DNA from: Crocodylus rhombifer
Taxonomy: Eukaryota; Chordata; Crocodylia; Crocodylidae
Assembly (NCBI GenBank): GCA_038503035.1
Contig: JAVSML010024429.1
Location: 45,978-109,977, forward strand
Direction: 5' to 3'
DNA: 64,000 nt
Part shown: one piece after another, positions 13,101 to 24,100 of the stretch
Layout of the letters: every line of letters begins with the position of its first letter
Position numbering within the stretch: the stretch's first letter is position 1
Program-made: the position numbers and the translations under genes
Notes under the pieces: model-generated
The model's database searches: none
Seen by the model: only the letters and a program-made list of their open reading frames with translations
What the model was told of the DNA's origin: nothing

Positions 13101-16100
13101 AACAATTATATGAGAAATACCAGCACATGAACAAATAGCAACACAACTGTTTCTCCCACTAAACAATCCCTCTATGACAGAGTACTAGAGAAGCTAGAGC
13201 AGATATTCACCTCCACCACAGGCCTGAATGATGAAGAGTTTGGGTTTGCCCCTCAAACTCCAGCAATTCAATCCATTGAAGTAGTTCACAATCTCTTCAA
13301 TCGGAATGCTTTTCCCATCTGTCCCACAAACTTCTCCAGGAAACTGAATATGGCTGCGCTGAAAGAACAAAAGCCAACAGCCAATAACTCAAAAGAAAAG
13401 GTAAATGTAATCAGCCCTCCCAGCTTGCCTTGCATGCAACCACCCTTGTGTGCAGATCTCAAAATGCACCTGAGTTTGCTGCTATCTAGAAGGACTTGGA
13501 AAGCAAGAGGAGGAGAGAGAACAGCAGCCAGTATCAGTCTGGAAATATTCTAAATTCCAGACACCCAGGATCCTCCTTATCTGACCCATGTCCTAGGTCT
13601 CCCTGAGGTTCATGGGGTCTTATTTCCCTCCTGCCCCACAAGCTGATTAGATTGCATTCCTCACAGTCACCCTAAATTCTCCCCTTCCTGTAATTCCATC
13701 CCATTACTTCTAGCTAGATGCCACTGCAGTACAAGTGTTCACTGTTGCAAATAATTACATGCCCACCTCACTGGTCAATGGGTGGTGAAGCTAGGGAAGA
13801 CCTGAAAGGTCACGTAGTCCTTTCAGCACAGGGCTGTTCCACCCAGAGCACTGTGTAGTGCCAGGCTCCCTTTACTGCTGCATCCAGAATTTATTCTCAA
13901 CATGCACCCTGGTCCCCAAAAGCTTGCATCAGAGTTAAAAAGTACACAGGATGCTCCGAAAGGCGAGACAGGATCAGAGCCACCTTAAGAAAGCAAAAGG
14001 GCACCCAGATAAGACATCTCGTTGCAACGTTACAGTAGAAAGCAACCATCAAGGGATTCCTACAAACATGACAGCAGATCAGATTCCCCGCTGATCTCTT
14101 CTATTGGTTCAATGGCACTGTTGCTACATCCATCATCAATCTTCCTGCCACTGCCACTCACGTATCCTGAAGTTTACAAGGAAAAGGCCCCACTGGCTTT
14201 GCCCACAAGATATTAGGGCATGAGGGAGACAAACACTCACAATGAAGAGATGTTGGGATCTCAGGAACCAACACATGCTTCAGAAGTCTACCATGCAACC
14301 ACAGCAAAGGGAAAGTGAAGGAGGGCTTGGATCGTACCTGACGGCCATGGGACAGGATCACAACCAGGCAGCAGTCCATAGCGCTGTGGTCCTTCTTGGC
14401 CAGCTCCGACAGCTCCCACCTCATTTCCTATGCACATAGCAGTTTCTTATTAAAGTGTATACATCTCCAATTTAGTTAGTCTATAAGGTGCAACCATATC
14501 CTGCCTTCTGTCTGACTTCACAGTAACAGAGCTGACTATTTCTCTTAATACACACTGGCTAAGCTCAAAGTGACATGTTTCCGTTTTTCGGCTGGCAGAT
14601 TATGACCCCTCAAAGCAGTTTCACATCCAACGCTATGCTGCTGAAAGAACCGGGACTGCACTTCTGGAAAAGGAGGTCCGCCTTAAATACATCCACGAGC
14701 CCAGAAAAGGTCCCTCTCACAGTCCACAGTGACAGGGGGACAATGTTTGTAAAGAGGCGAGTAAGCTTTACTCTCCTATGGCCTGTCCAGCCTAGTCCCC
14801 ATTTTTGCATGGTCACATGTCCACTGGGAACTGGGCTGAGATCTAATCTGCTTGTGTCACATGGGACACTGAAATCCCCATCAGGCAGGAACAGTTTCTG
14901 GGTGACTGAAATAGACTTTCATGTAACATTTGCTGCTTTAACAAATAAAGGAGATTTCCCCTGAATAGCATCCTTTTAAAAAAGGCATCAATCTCTGCAT
15001 ATGCTCCCAAACACAGCATCAAGTCTGTATAGCCTACACAGGCTGAAATGCACTGCTTTTGGTTTTAGGAAAATAAGACAAGCCTGCTTTATCTTAAATG
15101 GAAGCTCCAGGGGATTGACTGTCCTGCTTAAAAATCAAACAATACATGAGTCAAACGCAAACAGAAGATGCATCCCTTGGGTACCCTGATAAAAAAGATG
15201 AAGTCAAACATATCAAATAAAAGCAACATCAGAAGACTGCTTATAAATTATGTTCAGGAATGAAACCCAACCCAGAGGGGCTAAAACACGTGAGTGCTTT
15301 TTTTGCTGTAATGTGAAGATGAGGATTGGAAAGTAATCTTTTGATGAGCTTGTTGAGCACTGCAGTTTGGGCTTTTTGACAGGCTCTTGACTTCAGTGCA
15401 CAAACTGTTCCATTCTACTGATGTTTTGAGGCACTGATTTCTCAGCAAGGGTTAGCCGGAAGATGCTCCTTTTACCTTAGCTGTGAGATCTTGTCGGGTC
15501 AGGACTTCAAAGTGGAACAATGAGAAGCGCCTCTTCAGTTTCTCGTAGTCTAGGTTGGAGCCCTGTCGAAGAGACAGGCCAGACTCACGGCTGAAATGGA
15601 CGTTGTTGATGATGAAGCAGTATCCACATGGGCGTGACTTCAGAACATAAACCTAGTGCACACAGACCCACAAGCAATGGTCAAGCAGAGAGACAAAATG
15701 AAACAGACCCACAAGCAATGGTCAAGCAGAGAGACAAAATGAACACCCCCACCCCCCCCCAAACTCAGGGCAGCCTCTGGCTAACCTGGCAGGATGCAGC
15801 CCAGAACTGAACATGTAGCTCATATGATTTCTCCTATGAACTCAATTTACTCCTTGCCTAGGATTAGGGATGGATAATGGGACCCACTTCCATATAGGAG
15901 TTAATAGGGACAGGGGGGGGAAATGCAGCCCAGCCTAACTGAATAGGAATCACACCTGGCAAAATACAGGTGCCTTCCCCTACACAACAACTCAACAGAT
16001 AGAGCATGAAATAAGGAAGCTTCAAACGTCTCTGAATAGATATTGATAGCAAACCTATTATGCAGACAGATAGAGCCCAAAGACCCAACTACAAAAAGAA

Positions 16101-19100
16101 AACATCAGGAGGCCCAGCCAGTACTTACAAAAATCCCTTACGCACTCAGATGCACTTTATTTAGGTTTTCCTGTGCAAATATTCCATTGACTTTAATGTG
16201 ACTACTCAAATGCTTGCAAGACCAGGGTCTTTATTCACATGGCTAAGTGGCCAAGTTAATTTACCTAAAAATAAATTTGAGCTACATTTTCTGGAAGGCG
16301 AATCCAAAACACACCTGTCTGCATTTGTGAACTTTGTTCCTTGTTATTAGCATGTTTTGGTTTTGTAACTATAATGTTGAAATATACCAATAAGAAAAAC
16401 AGCACTATAATTGCAAAACCAAAATAACAACAACAATAGAAAGAGCACTTGGCAAGTGCTGCACTAGATAATTATTAGTTGTCTCAATCATAATTGCTTA
16501 AGGAATAATATTTGGGTGCATGTTATTGTTTATACCTATAGGATAGCTAATGCAATATAGAAGAAGGAATGGGATGTTTAATTCTGTGCCAAACTGAATC
16601 AAACTGGGCATGTCAGGACAGTAAGGACTTGTCACAGGACTTGTCCAGGTAACTGGGTCAGATACCTGGACTCCAAACTGTAAATAAGTTCACTGGAATT
16701 TACCAGTCCCAGGGAAAATGTTCAGATGCCTCTCAAACTACTAACGCTGACCAGGTGTGGACTTAGTCTACACTAAAAAAGTTCTGCCAACATGACTATG
16801 ATAAAGTAAAAGCATGTAAAAAGGAAAAATCATATCCTTAACTGGTCAAGCTATGCTAGCAAAAGTCTTAGTATGGATAGTTATAACAGCAAGAGAGCTT
16901 TCATCAGCATGAATTATTCTGGGTTGGGAAACTGGTATAAGCTAAGAGGCACAACTGGATTTTTTTTTGCCAGCACAAGCTACATTTCCACAAGAAGGGT
17001 TTGATGGTATAGCTACACTAGCAAACCTATTCCCGTGTAGCAAAGCCTTGCAAAGGTAGCTGGTCCCCTCCAAATGCAAAAAGGTTCGCCACTGGCTTTA
17101 CAGAAGTAACCAAGCATGTCAGGCACCTGCCCCCTATTGTTTTCAAAGCACCAAAGGACTGAATATGCCAGAAGGCACCTAGTATTAATCTTCAGGCACC
17201 TCAATACCTTTGTAGTTTAGGATTCGATTGGGAATATCTCTTACTGGACCATCTTCACAATGGAGAGAGATGTTAGGTGAACTTTGGGGTCAGCTCCCTC
17301 TGCTAACTGTTAAAGGTATTTGAGCACTTTGCTACCACTGGAATCCACTGGAGCTATGCTCTTAAATCCCCTTAATCTGGACCAAAGCCCTTTGGATTGT
17401 CAATGAGCCTTAGGCTTAGAAATGCCCGATTCCCTTTTGAAAATAGGGCCTTCAGGTGGATGTGACAGGAGCTGGCACTGGACAGCTCAGAGAGGACACA
17501 AGAAACAGACGCAAAGAAAAAGGACACTGACCATATCTGAGTTCCGTCTGAACCTGTCTGCAGCAGGACCTGCAACACACAGACCTGACATTCAGCTCCA
17601 AGCAAGCACTTGCAGCTCATTAGCAAGAGGCTTACATTTAGCTTCAAAGCATTAATACCAATACAAACATTGGCTCACATTTGTTCCACTGCATCTTAAA
17701 ATCAATAATTCCATGGCATGGTATCTATGTGTCTTTCTGATGAGATCCCTTCTGTTAATTAGGTCTTTCCCTGTTGGAGCCAACACGAGAAAGCCTTTGT
17801 TTTAACCACCTTTTATTCTTCTCTAGCTGTTTTGAGCATGTAGGAAGATCCCAAGACAACAGCTCATGATGTGTACCAACACTATGGCCTGAAGAGGAGA
17901 CATGCAGGTACAAGCTTCTCAGGGAAAAGCATCAGATTTGCTGTCCCTTCACTGCACACAGGGGAAAAATAATCACTGCTCAGCAGCGATGCCTGGGCAG
18001 CAAGGTGCAGGGAAGTCCAGCATGTGTAGAGAAAGCTACAGGGAAAGTGGAGCAAAAGGTGCATCTTGTATTTCTGTAATGTCTTCCAGTTATGCAATAC
18101 TCATGTGCTCCAGGCACCATGGCATTCAGGGAAATTAACCCAACATGGGAAATACTGTGAGACTCCGAGAGGGATAGATGGTCAAGAGCTTCCTCAGAGA
18201 AGCAGGGGAAGAACAGAGAAATTACCAGGATTTAGGTCTTACCTACCATGAGACTGCTTACTGTGAGACACTGTACCAGGGTGGTCCAATTCTTGGCATT
18301 TCTCAGTTCTGGCTTGGACTGGCAGAGGTCTCCCACCTGAAAAGGCACAGAATATTTGAAGTACCCCTCATCCTCCAGGTTCCTGCCTGAGGTAGGTGTG
18401 TGAAGCAGACAGCAGGCTCTCTCTGGAGTTCTCGTTTGAAGCACCGCTTGTTGCAGGCAACTGAATATCTTGTTCTGCAGCTTGGGTGCTAGATATCATT
18501 TATACCCTTCCCCTGTAGGGCTCAGTCCCTGTTGTTAATGATATGGCATGAGATGAAACTAGAACAAGACTATGCAGTGAGCTGGGTGGGAATTGTGCGC
18601 CAAGCGTTTTCACTACTATTCCATTCTTCCTGGATTGTGTTTATAGACAGCAGCCTCTCCTGTGCATACCCTAGGGAAATCAAGCATCCTGAAAAGGCTA
18701 GTCCATTCAGAAGGATGCCTCTCCACTCCTTTCTTCCCTGAAACTCCATCTGACCCTTCCCTATACCCCCTCTCAGCTGAACCCAGCACCTGTCCTTCCC
18801 TTCTTAACTTCAACATGCATCTTTTTGGCCACCAATTATTCTGCAAATAGCCTTCCAAGACCATCTCCTTTCTGCAAATGCTCGTCTTTCTCTCACTGAC
18901 TTCCTCCAGGCCAAATATCTTTGCAACATCTCAACTATTCTGCAAGGCACGATCTATCCATCTTAGACTAAGCAGTGACCCTGCCTTTAAGGTTTGGTGA
19001 AACAACCAGTAACACTCAGAGAGCCCTATAAAATAAGGGGCAACAAAGAGAACCTGAAAATGAAAAATAAACTGTTAATGGAACCAGCTACCCAACTGAC

Positions 19101-20784
19101 AACACAGATATCTGAGGAAAAAAACACAAAACGGCACTGGTCCTCAAATTACAGATGTTTTGTGCATTTAGAGTTCCTTTCAGTCAAGGATCTCAGCATG
19201 TTTTAGCTTTGCCTCATATGTCTTCTGCCAGATAGATAAGCTTTATCCCCATGTTGTAGCAGAGAAAATTGTGAGCTTTATGGCTCTCCACTAGCCACTG
19301 GCCTAGGAATGGACACCAGATCTCCTGACGTCTAATCCCTTCCTTAAATTAAGGCAAACAGTATCTTCCTGATGCAGGGCGAAACATGCCCTCAGACTTC
19401 AGATTTGAGGCACTATAGAGATTATATGTAAAGAACATCAATCTCAAGTTATTGGGACATGGCTGCAGATTAGAACTTTTCAGTAACACTGAACTGCACT
19501 GCCCTTTCCCAAATGATGCATGGGCTAACAATTGATTCTGGATGATAAATGGGCTATCAAATTTAACAGACTACTAGCCACTCTCCTGTACCACTACAGC
19601 AATAGTGTTTACGACGGCTGTATTTTGCTGCTTGTTACAGCAGTACCATGGACACTTACTTGCATCACCCTTTCCACCACGCAGTCCGATTTCAATGGGT
19701 TTTATGTCAATTGAGGACGGCTGCGGGGAAGTGCATCCTTCACTCAGGAAATCTGCCAGCTCTTTCTGTCCAGTTTCATGTAGGATGGAAACAAACGTAG
19801 GAAAAGCTTGCTTCCCTCGGGTCTCAAGGTCTATAAGTAACTGCCTGGCTTGGTCTCTTGGAGTGCCTGCTCTCTGTAGGGGAGGGGAAAAAATTTACAT
19901 CTGTTAGACTAGGCGGGCCCAGAAGCCAGCATTTCCAAACAGCAGGTCAGTGCAAAAATGTAGGGAGTTTTAGCAGAATGGATCAGGAAAAGATCTCAAG
20001 CTAAAGGGATGATCAGGCAATATTAAACACACTACACTTATTTATAGACTCGCAGAAAGTGAGGGTTAGGAGGGACCTCAGGGGGTCACATCCAGTCCAA
20101 CACCCTGCTCCAAGCAGGACCAGCCCCACCTACATCATCCCAGCCAAAGCTTTATCCAGCCGGGTCTTCAAAACCTCCACCACCTCTCTGGGCCACCCAG
20201 TCCAGTACTTCACCACCCTCCTCTGTTTTTCCTACTATCCAACTGCAACCTCCCTTGCTGCAACTTGAGCCCGTTGCTCCTTCTCCTGTCACCACCCCAC
20301 CCCAGCTCCATCCTCATGGCACTCACCCTGCAGGGAAAGCTAAAGGCCGCTATTAACCTCCCCCCGGCCCCGGTCTAATCTCCCGCAGCCCACCCATTTT
20401 CACCACCCTCCGATGGACTCTCTCCAATGCAGCCACATCCTTTCTGCTGCCCAAAACCGGACGCCGGCCTCCCCAGGGCGGAGCGGAGGGCCTCCGTGCT
20501 ACCCCCGCTTTCATGCTACCCCCCACGCCCAGGTCCTTTCCTGGAGAGCTGCCCTTTGTCCCCGTGGGCCCCATCTGAGGCCTCTCCTTCAGGGGTGCGA
20601 GGGCAGGGGGTGCGGTGCAAAGCACAGCAGAGCAGAGGGGGGCGCCCGGCACCTGGATGTCGTCGAGCATGTCCTGGGAGAAGACACCTTCCCGCGCCAG
20701 CGGCTCCCACAGCGCCGCCAGCTGCAGGCCCCGCACCAGGCGCACGCGACCCAGCCGCAGCAGCCGCCGCTGCTCGGCCTCCAT
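10105..20784 (-). CDS. CASP9: Caspase-9, apoptosis initiator protease; 8 exons read, one small exon unresolved
   Basis: Exons in transcript order: 20784-20653, 19873-19660, 15652-15476, 14427-14338, 13358-13211, 12641-12462, 11892-11783, 10197-10105 (stop). Exons 1-2 encode the CARD that docks on APAF1 in the apoptosome. Arg13 and the equivalent of human Arg56 are kept. The 15.6 kb exon starts the p20 subunit ([12 protein letters not shown]). Exon 14.4 kb holds the catalytic histidine (LSHG). Exon 13.3 kb ends in the catalytic-cysteine pentapeptide QACGG. Exon 12.6 kb carries the inter-subunit linker with candidate cleavage sites ESD|ASPL and DEPD|A. The last two exons form p10. The eight exons sum to 1144 bp, one base over a whole number of codons. 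Exon 2 ends in phase 1 while the 15.6 kb exon must be read in phase 0 with a TAG just before it, so an extra exon of 3n+2 bases is expected between them. Human caspase-9 is 416 aa; about 381 are visible here. Confidence 0.93.
12285..12440 (-). repeat. MIR-like SINE, reverse orientation
   Basis: The plus strand carries TAGATGGAGAAACTGAGG followed by GGTAACAGCCAAGCCAGG and a CATTGCTCTATTCA end. This is the order expected for a reverse-complemented MIR core and tRNA-derived head. It is diverged and lies in the CASP9 intron between the 12.6 kb and 11.9 kb exons. Confidence 0.6.
15662..15743. repeat. Tandem duplication, 2 x 41 bp, at a CASP9 splice acceptor
   Basis: A 41 bp unit beginning ACAGACCCACAAGCAATGG occurs twice in a row, at 15662 and 15703, and is nearly identical. 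On the minus (CASP9) strand the unit is pyrimidine-rich. Its near edge is ten bases from the acceptor at 15653-15654, so it duplicates the likely branch point and polypyrimidine region of the p20 exon. A C-run follows at about 15750. Confidence 0.9.
18262..18336 (-). other. CASP9: Candidate small CASP9 exon between CARD and p20
   Basis: On the minus strand a good acceptor (ccttttcag) and a good donor (gtaagc) frame 75 bp that are open in two frames. Entering in phase 1 from exon 2 gives a frame without stop, but 75 bp cannot restore phase 0 for the next exon. A weaker donor at L=65 (ACA|gtgtct) would. The translation resembles neither the mammalian linker nor p20 clearly. It is listed because some exon is needed here, not because this one is established. 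Confidence 0.25.
19225..19345 (-). repeat. Possible MIR-like SINE remnant
   Basis: TTTATCCCCATGTTGTAGCAG followed by a block ending GGAATGGACACCAGATCTCC resembles the reverse complement of MIR from its CORE region to the tRNA-like head. It is strongly diverged and lies in the CASP9 intron after exon 2 in transcript direction. Confidence 0.4.
20042..20540 (-). mobile_element. CR1 LINE 3' fragment, reverse orientation
   Basis: GGGTTAGGAGGGACCTCAGG at about 20064 and CCCTGCTCCAAGCAGGACC at about 20103 mark a reverse-oriented CR1 3' end. The homology continues through ATGGACTCTCTCCAATGCAG near 20413 into unusually GC-rich sequence. The insertion lies in CASP9 intron 1, about 110 bp from exon 1, and reaches into the CpG island. 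The inner boundary is uncertain. Confidence 0.75.
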
Positions 20785-21130
20785 TACCCGGACGTGACGT
20801 CACCGCGCCGCACCACCCATCCGGCCTCCTGCCCCCCAGCATGCCCCGCACGCGGGCCCCCCCTCGAGCGGAAGTGAGCGCGCCGTGTCCATGGTGACGC
20901 GAGGGGCGGGGCGGGAAGCCGGAAGCGGCGGCGGGTTTCATCGGGCCGGGCCCATGGAGTCGAGGGTGCTGCGCGCGGCCGCGGCGGTGGTGCTGGTGCT
21001 GGCGCTGGCCCTGCCGGGCCTGCGGGCTGCCGACTTCGACCCGTACCGCGTGCTGGGCCTGGGCCGCACCGCCGGCGCCGCCGACATCAAGAAGGCCTAC
21101 AAGCGCCTCGCCCGGGAGTGGTACGTGCCC
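20380..21130. other. CpG island over the CASP9/DNAJC16 start region
   Basis: Base composition changes abruptly here to very GC-rich, with frequent CG dinucleotides, compared with the A/T-richer flanks. It covers exon 1 of both divergent genes and the spacer. Boundaries are by eye. Confidence 0.75.
20785..20953. promoter_or_regulatory. Bidirectional CASP9/DNAJC16 promoter
   Basis: The two start codons face away from each other with 169 bp between them. The spacer contains a perfect CRE palindrome TGACGTCA at 20795-20802, ten bases upstream of the CASP9 ATG. It also has an ETS-type CGGAAGTG at 20869-20876, a GC box GGGGCGGGGC at 20903-20912 and a second ETS-like CCGGAAGC at 20919-20926. There is no TATA box. 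These are typical of a housekeeping CpG promoter. The same head-to-head pair exists in human. Factor binding is inferred from motifs. Confidence 0.8.
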
Positions 21131-24100
21131 TCCTCCCCCCACCCCCCAGGATCGGGCCCCCACAGAGGGCTGAGCACCGCTGCCCTGTCACTGGGTTTTG
21201 AGGCAAATGATGGAGCTGAGGCTGGTCCTGCTTCAAGAATATATGTATGTATGCATCTTTCATATAGTCACCCAAAGATGCAAAAGGAGGTGGCAAGAAT
21301 ATATTCTCTTTCCTATACTGACCCTAATATAGACAGGCAGTCCCCACATCTACAGCAGGTTATGTCCCTGGAAGGAGGCACTGTAAGTCGAAACAACGCA
21401 AGTCGAATCTGATTTTCCCATAGAAACCACCTTATAATCGGGGTTATGTTCCTGACCAGGGGTCTGATGCCCAACTTTTTATAGAAATGACCATAAACAC
21501 CATACTGAAATCGACTATAAATGATAGCTTATAGATTTTGGGGAGACTTAGGGTCACACGACAGCTTTTTGAGAAACTGATCCAGGTATGTTTGTTCTGC
21601 TGCCCTTTTTTTTTCTCATTGCAAATTTCCCTGTAGTGCCTTAAGTGCAAGGATGCAGTGCCGTAATAACATGGGTGTAAATAACGGAGCGCCGCAAGTG
21701 CGAAACACCACAAGTCGAGGACTCCCTGATTAGGGTGACTATATGAAAAATATTTGGCACCTATTTCTGCATCATAACCCATGGGCTGAGGAAGGTGTGT
21801 GTGTGTGTGTGAGAGAGAGGGTCACCAGCAGACTTTAAAAAGGATCAACAAGCTTTAGAAATGGATTCTCCTTTAAAGGAGAAAAAAATAATATGGGAAA
21901 CTGTGGGTTTTCCCTTGTGGTCAGAACTCCAACCTGGGAGGGGTGGCTAGGGGCTCCCCCTGTACTATACACCCACCCCTTACCCCACACACTGAGGGGC
22001 TGGGGACACTGGGTCGGGACTGGCCATCGATGTTTCCAAATGGGTCCCGGTTCAAAAAAAGGTTGAGAACCATTGCCCTATAGGACAAAGGATTACTTGT
22101 GAGTAAAAATGAAGAGACATTGTCTTCAGTATTATAGCTGCAAAGTTATAGGCCAAATTGGAACTTAACATTCATGGACCAAGGAGTAGTTGAATATTAG
22201 ATTTTGGAAGGCCTGATACGTTTTATGTTGTATAAGATGGGGGAAAATGTATAATAATCTACTGGTGATATCATCTGGAGTATGAACAGATGTATTTTCT
22301 TTTGTTTTCTTTGGGGCTGTCATAGGGATTGTTGCAGGATGGTGATGGTTGTAAATGAATGTCTCTAATTGCATACATTTAATGCTCCCTAAACAAAATA
22401 ATTTGAGTTCCTGAACTTTGTTTAAAACAGGACACACTTGAGCTCTGATCAAGACAGACTTTAGTTAAAGCTTTCAATACACCTAGAAGAGAGACTTCTG
22501 AATTGAAAGAAAACTCTGAGACTCAGTGTATACTTTTGTTCATCTTGTACCTAGCCGTCTTCTCTTTTTCCAAGACCTTCATCCTGCAAACAGTGAAGGC
22601 ATATTGGTACTCTTAGACATACGTGCACAAGTGGACCGACTGGGGCACTAAAGTGTGTGCGTTTTAACTGGAAGTTTTCCAGTGTGTGTTTAAGATTATG
22701 ACAGCTAAACACTTGGAAATGAAAGAGTGTTAGAAACATGATGCTTTCAGGAGGATGTGATTTTTTTATGTTTGTTTGTTTTGTGTTTTTTTTAAGATCT
22801 AATACCTTGCATAATAAAATTACATTAACAAGTTTTGACATTGTGTATAGCATTCACTTTTGGTGATAATACTGGTACTTTAGTGATGAGAAGGTTACAG
22901 CCTCTTCTGATGATCAGCAATGCCAGTGCTAGATTTAATTTACAGTCTTAAGTACCAAGCCCAAGATCAATCTTTGAAGAGGTTTAAGAGTACTAGATGC
23001 AGATATTGCTAATCCATACACTTATTAATCAGTACGAGAGAGCAAACTGTGACCTTCATCAAGCTGTGCTTTGAGTAAAAATAAAGGAAAAGCTCTGGCA
23101 CGTGTGTCATACAATAAAAATACCAGTATAATCCACACTTAACTAAAGTTTAAGAAGCAGTTAGGAGATTGAATTCAAGTCAGAAGAGACTGCTCCGATA
23201 CTATCTCTGACTAAATCTGCCCTTGATATATGTGTATATGTGTTTTGAGACTTTACATGTCACCAAACAGACAGACAAGCCAGCATGTGAGCTACCTCAC
23301 ACCAGTGCTTTCCATGGGCATTTAGAGCATCGTAACTTTTTTTAAAACGGTGGGGGCCAATCTTTTTGGCAGGCATGTCACAAATTAAGGCCCACATGCT
23401 CCTTGCATGACACTTCAATCCCCTTCCCCTCCCCAATCTGCAGCTATGCTCCTTGCTCCCTCCCCTGCCTTCTGTGTACAGCTCATGGCATGCGTAGCGC
23501 ATGCTGGCCATACCCATTTCGAAGGAAACTTGTTAGTTTGCACAACACCGTACCTTGTATCCTTACATGTAAGGGCAGAGCTGATGTATGACATGTGAAA
23601 AATTATCATTGGAACTACGGCATCTATCGTCTTTGTCCTCGTGGAATCTAGGCAGGAAAGCGGTCATTTAATACTATTGTTTAAAACAACTAACAGACAT
23701 TAAAATTCTTTGTGCTTCAGCCAAGTGGGGGGAGGCAGGGGTCAGACTCCCATCATAAATCTACTTTAAATGTCAGACAGATTAAGCAGGGGATACCACT
23801 GAATGTCTTTAAAATCTACATATACCATTTGTATGGCATGAGTATTACGCCGAGGCAGCCTACTTTTGTGGCATGTTGTGCAACTCCCTGTGATAAGCTG
23901 CTGTCACTTCCTAGAGAATGACATGCATATTCTCAATTTCTTTTTGCATTGTAGGCATCCTGACAAAAACAAGGATCCAGGAGCAGAAGATAAGTTTATC
24001 CAAATTAGCAAGGCCTATGAGGTATTAAATACTGCTTGTTAACTTTATGCTGCTTTTCAACCTCGCTGTTCAATCCTGGAAGGTGCTGTTCCTCTCTTTG

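Noticed and set aside
16755..17045. A MITE-like stretch with TCTACACTA words at both ends in a CASP9 intron
   Set aside because: The ends do not form convincing inverted repeats and no target duplication is visible. Similar words at 41495 and 7529 are too short to count.
17240..17310. A possible missing CASP9 exon with donor gtaaga
   Set aside because: Entering from exon 2 in phase 1 either meets a stop or fails to return to phase 0 at the p20 exon, and the translation has no caspase similarity.
20413..20897. Long plus-strand open frames of about 155 codons in the CpG island
   Set aside because: They arise from GC-rich sequence lacking stops, lie antisense to CASP9 exon 1 and over a CR1 fragment, and give Pro/Arg/Ala-rich nonsense.
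22020..22075. End of a hAT/Charlie-like element (GTTGAGAACCATTG)
   Set aside because: Only one short motif is recognisable, with no partner end.
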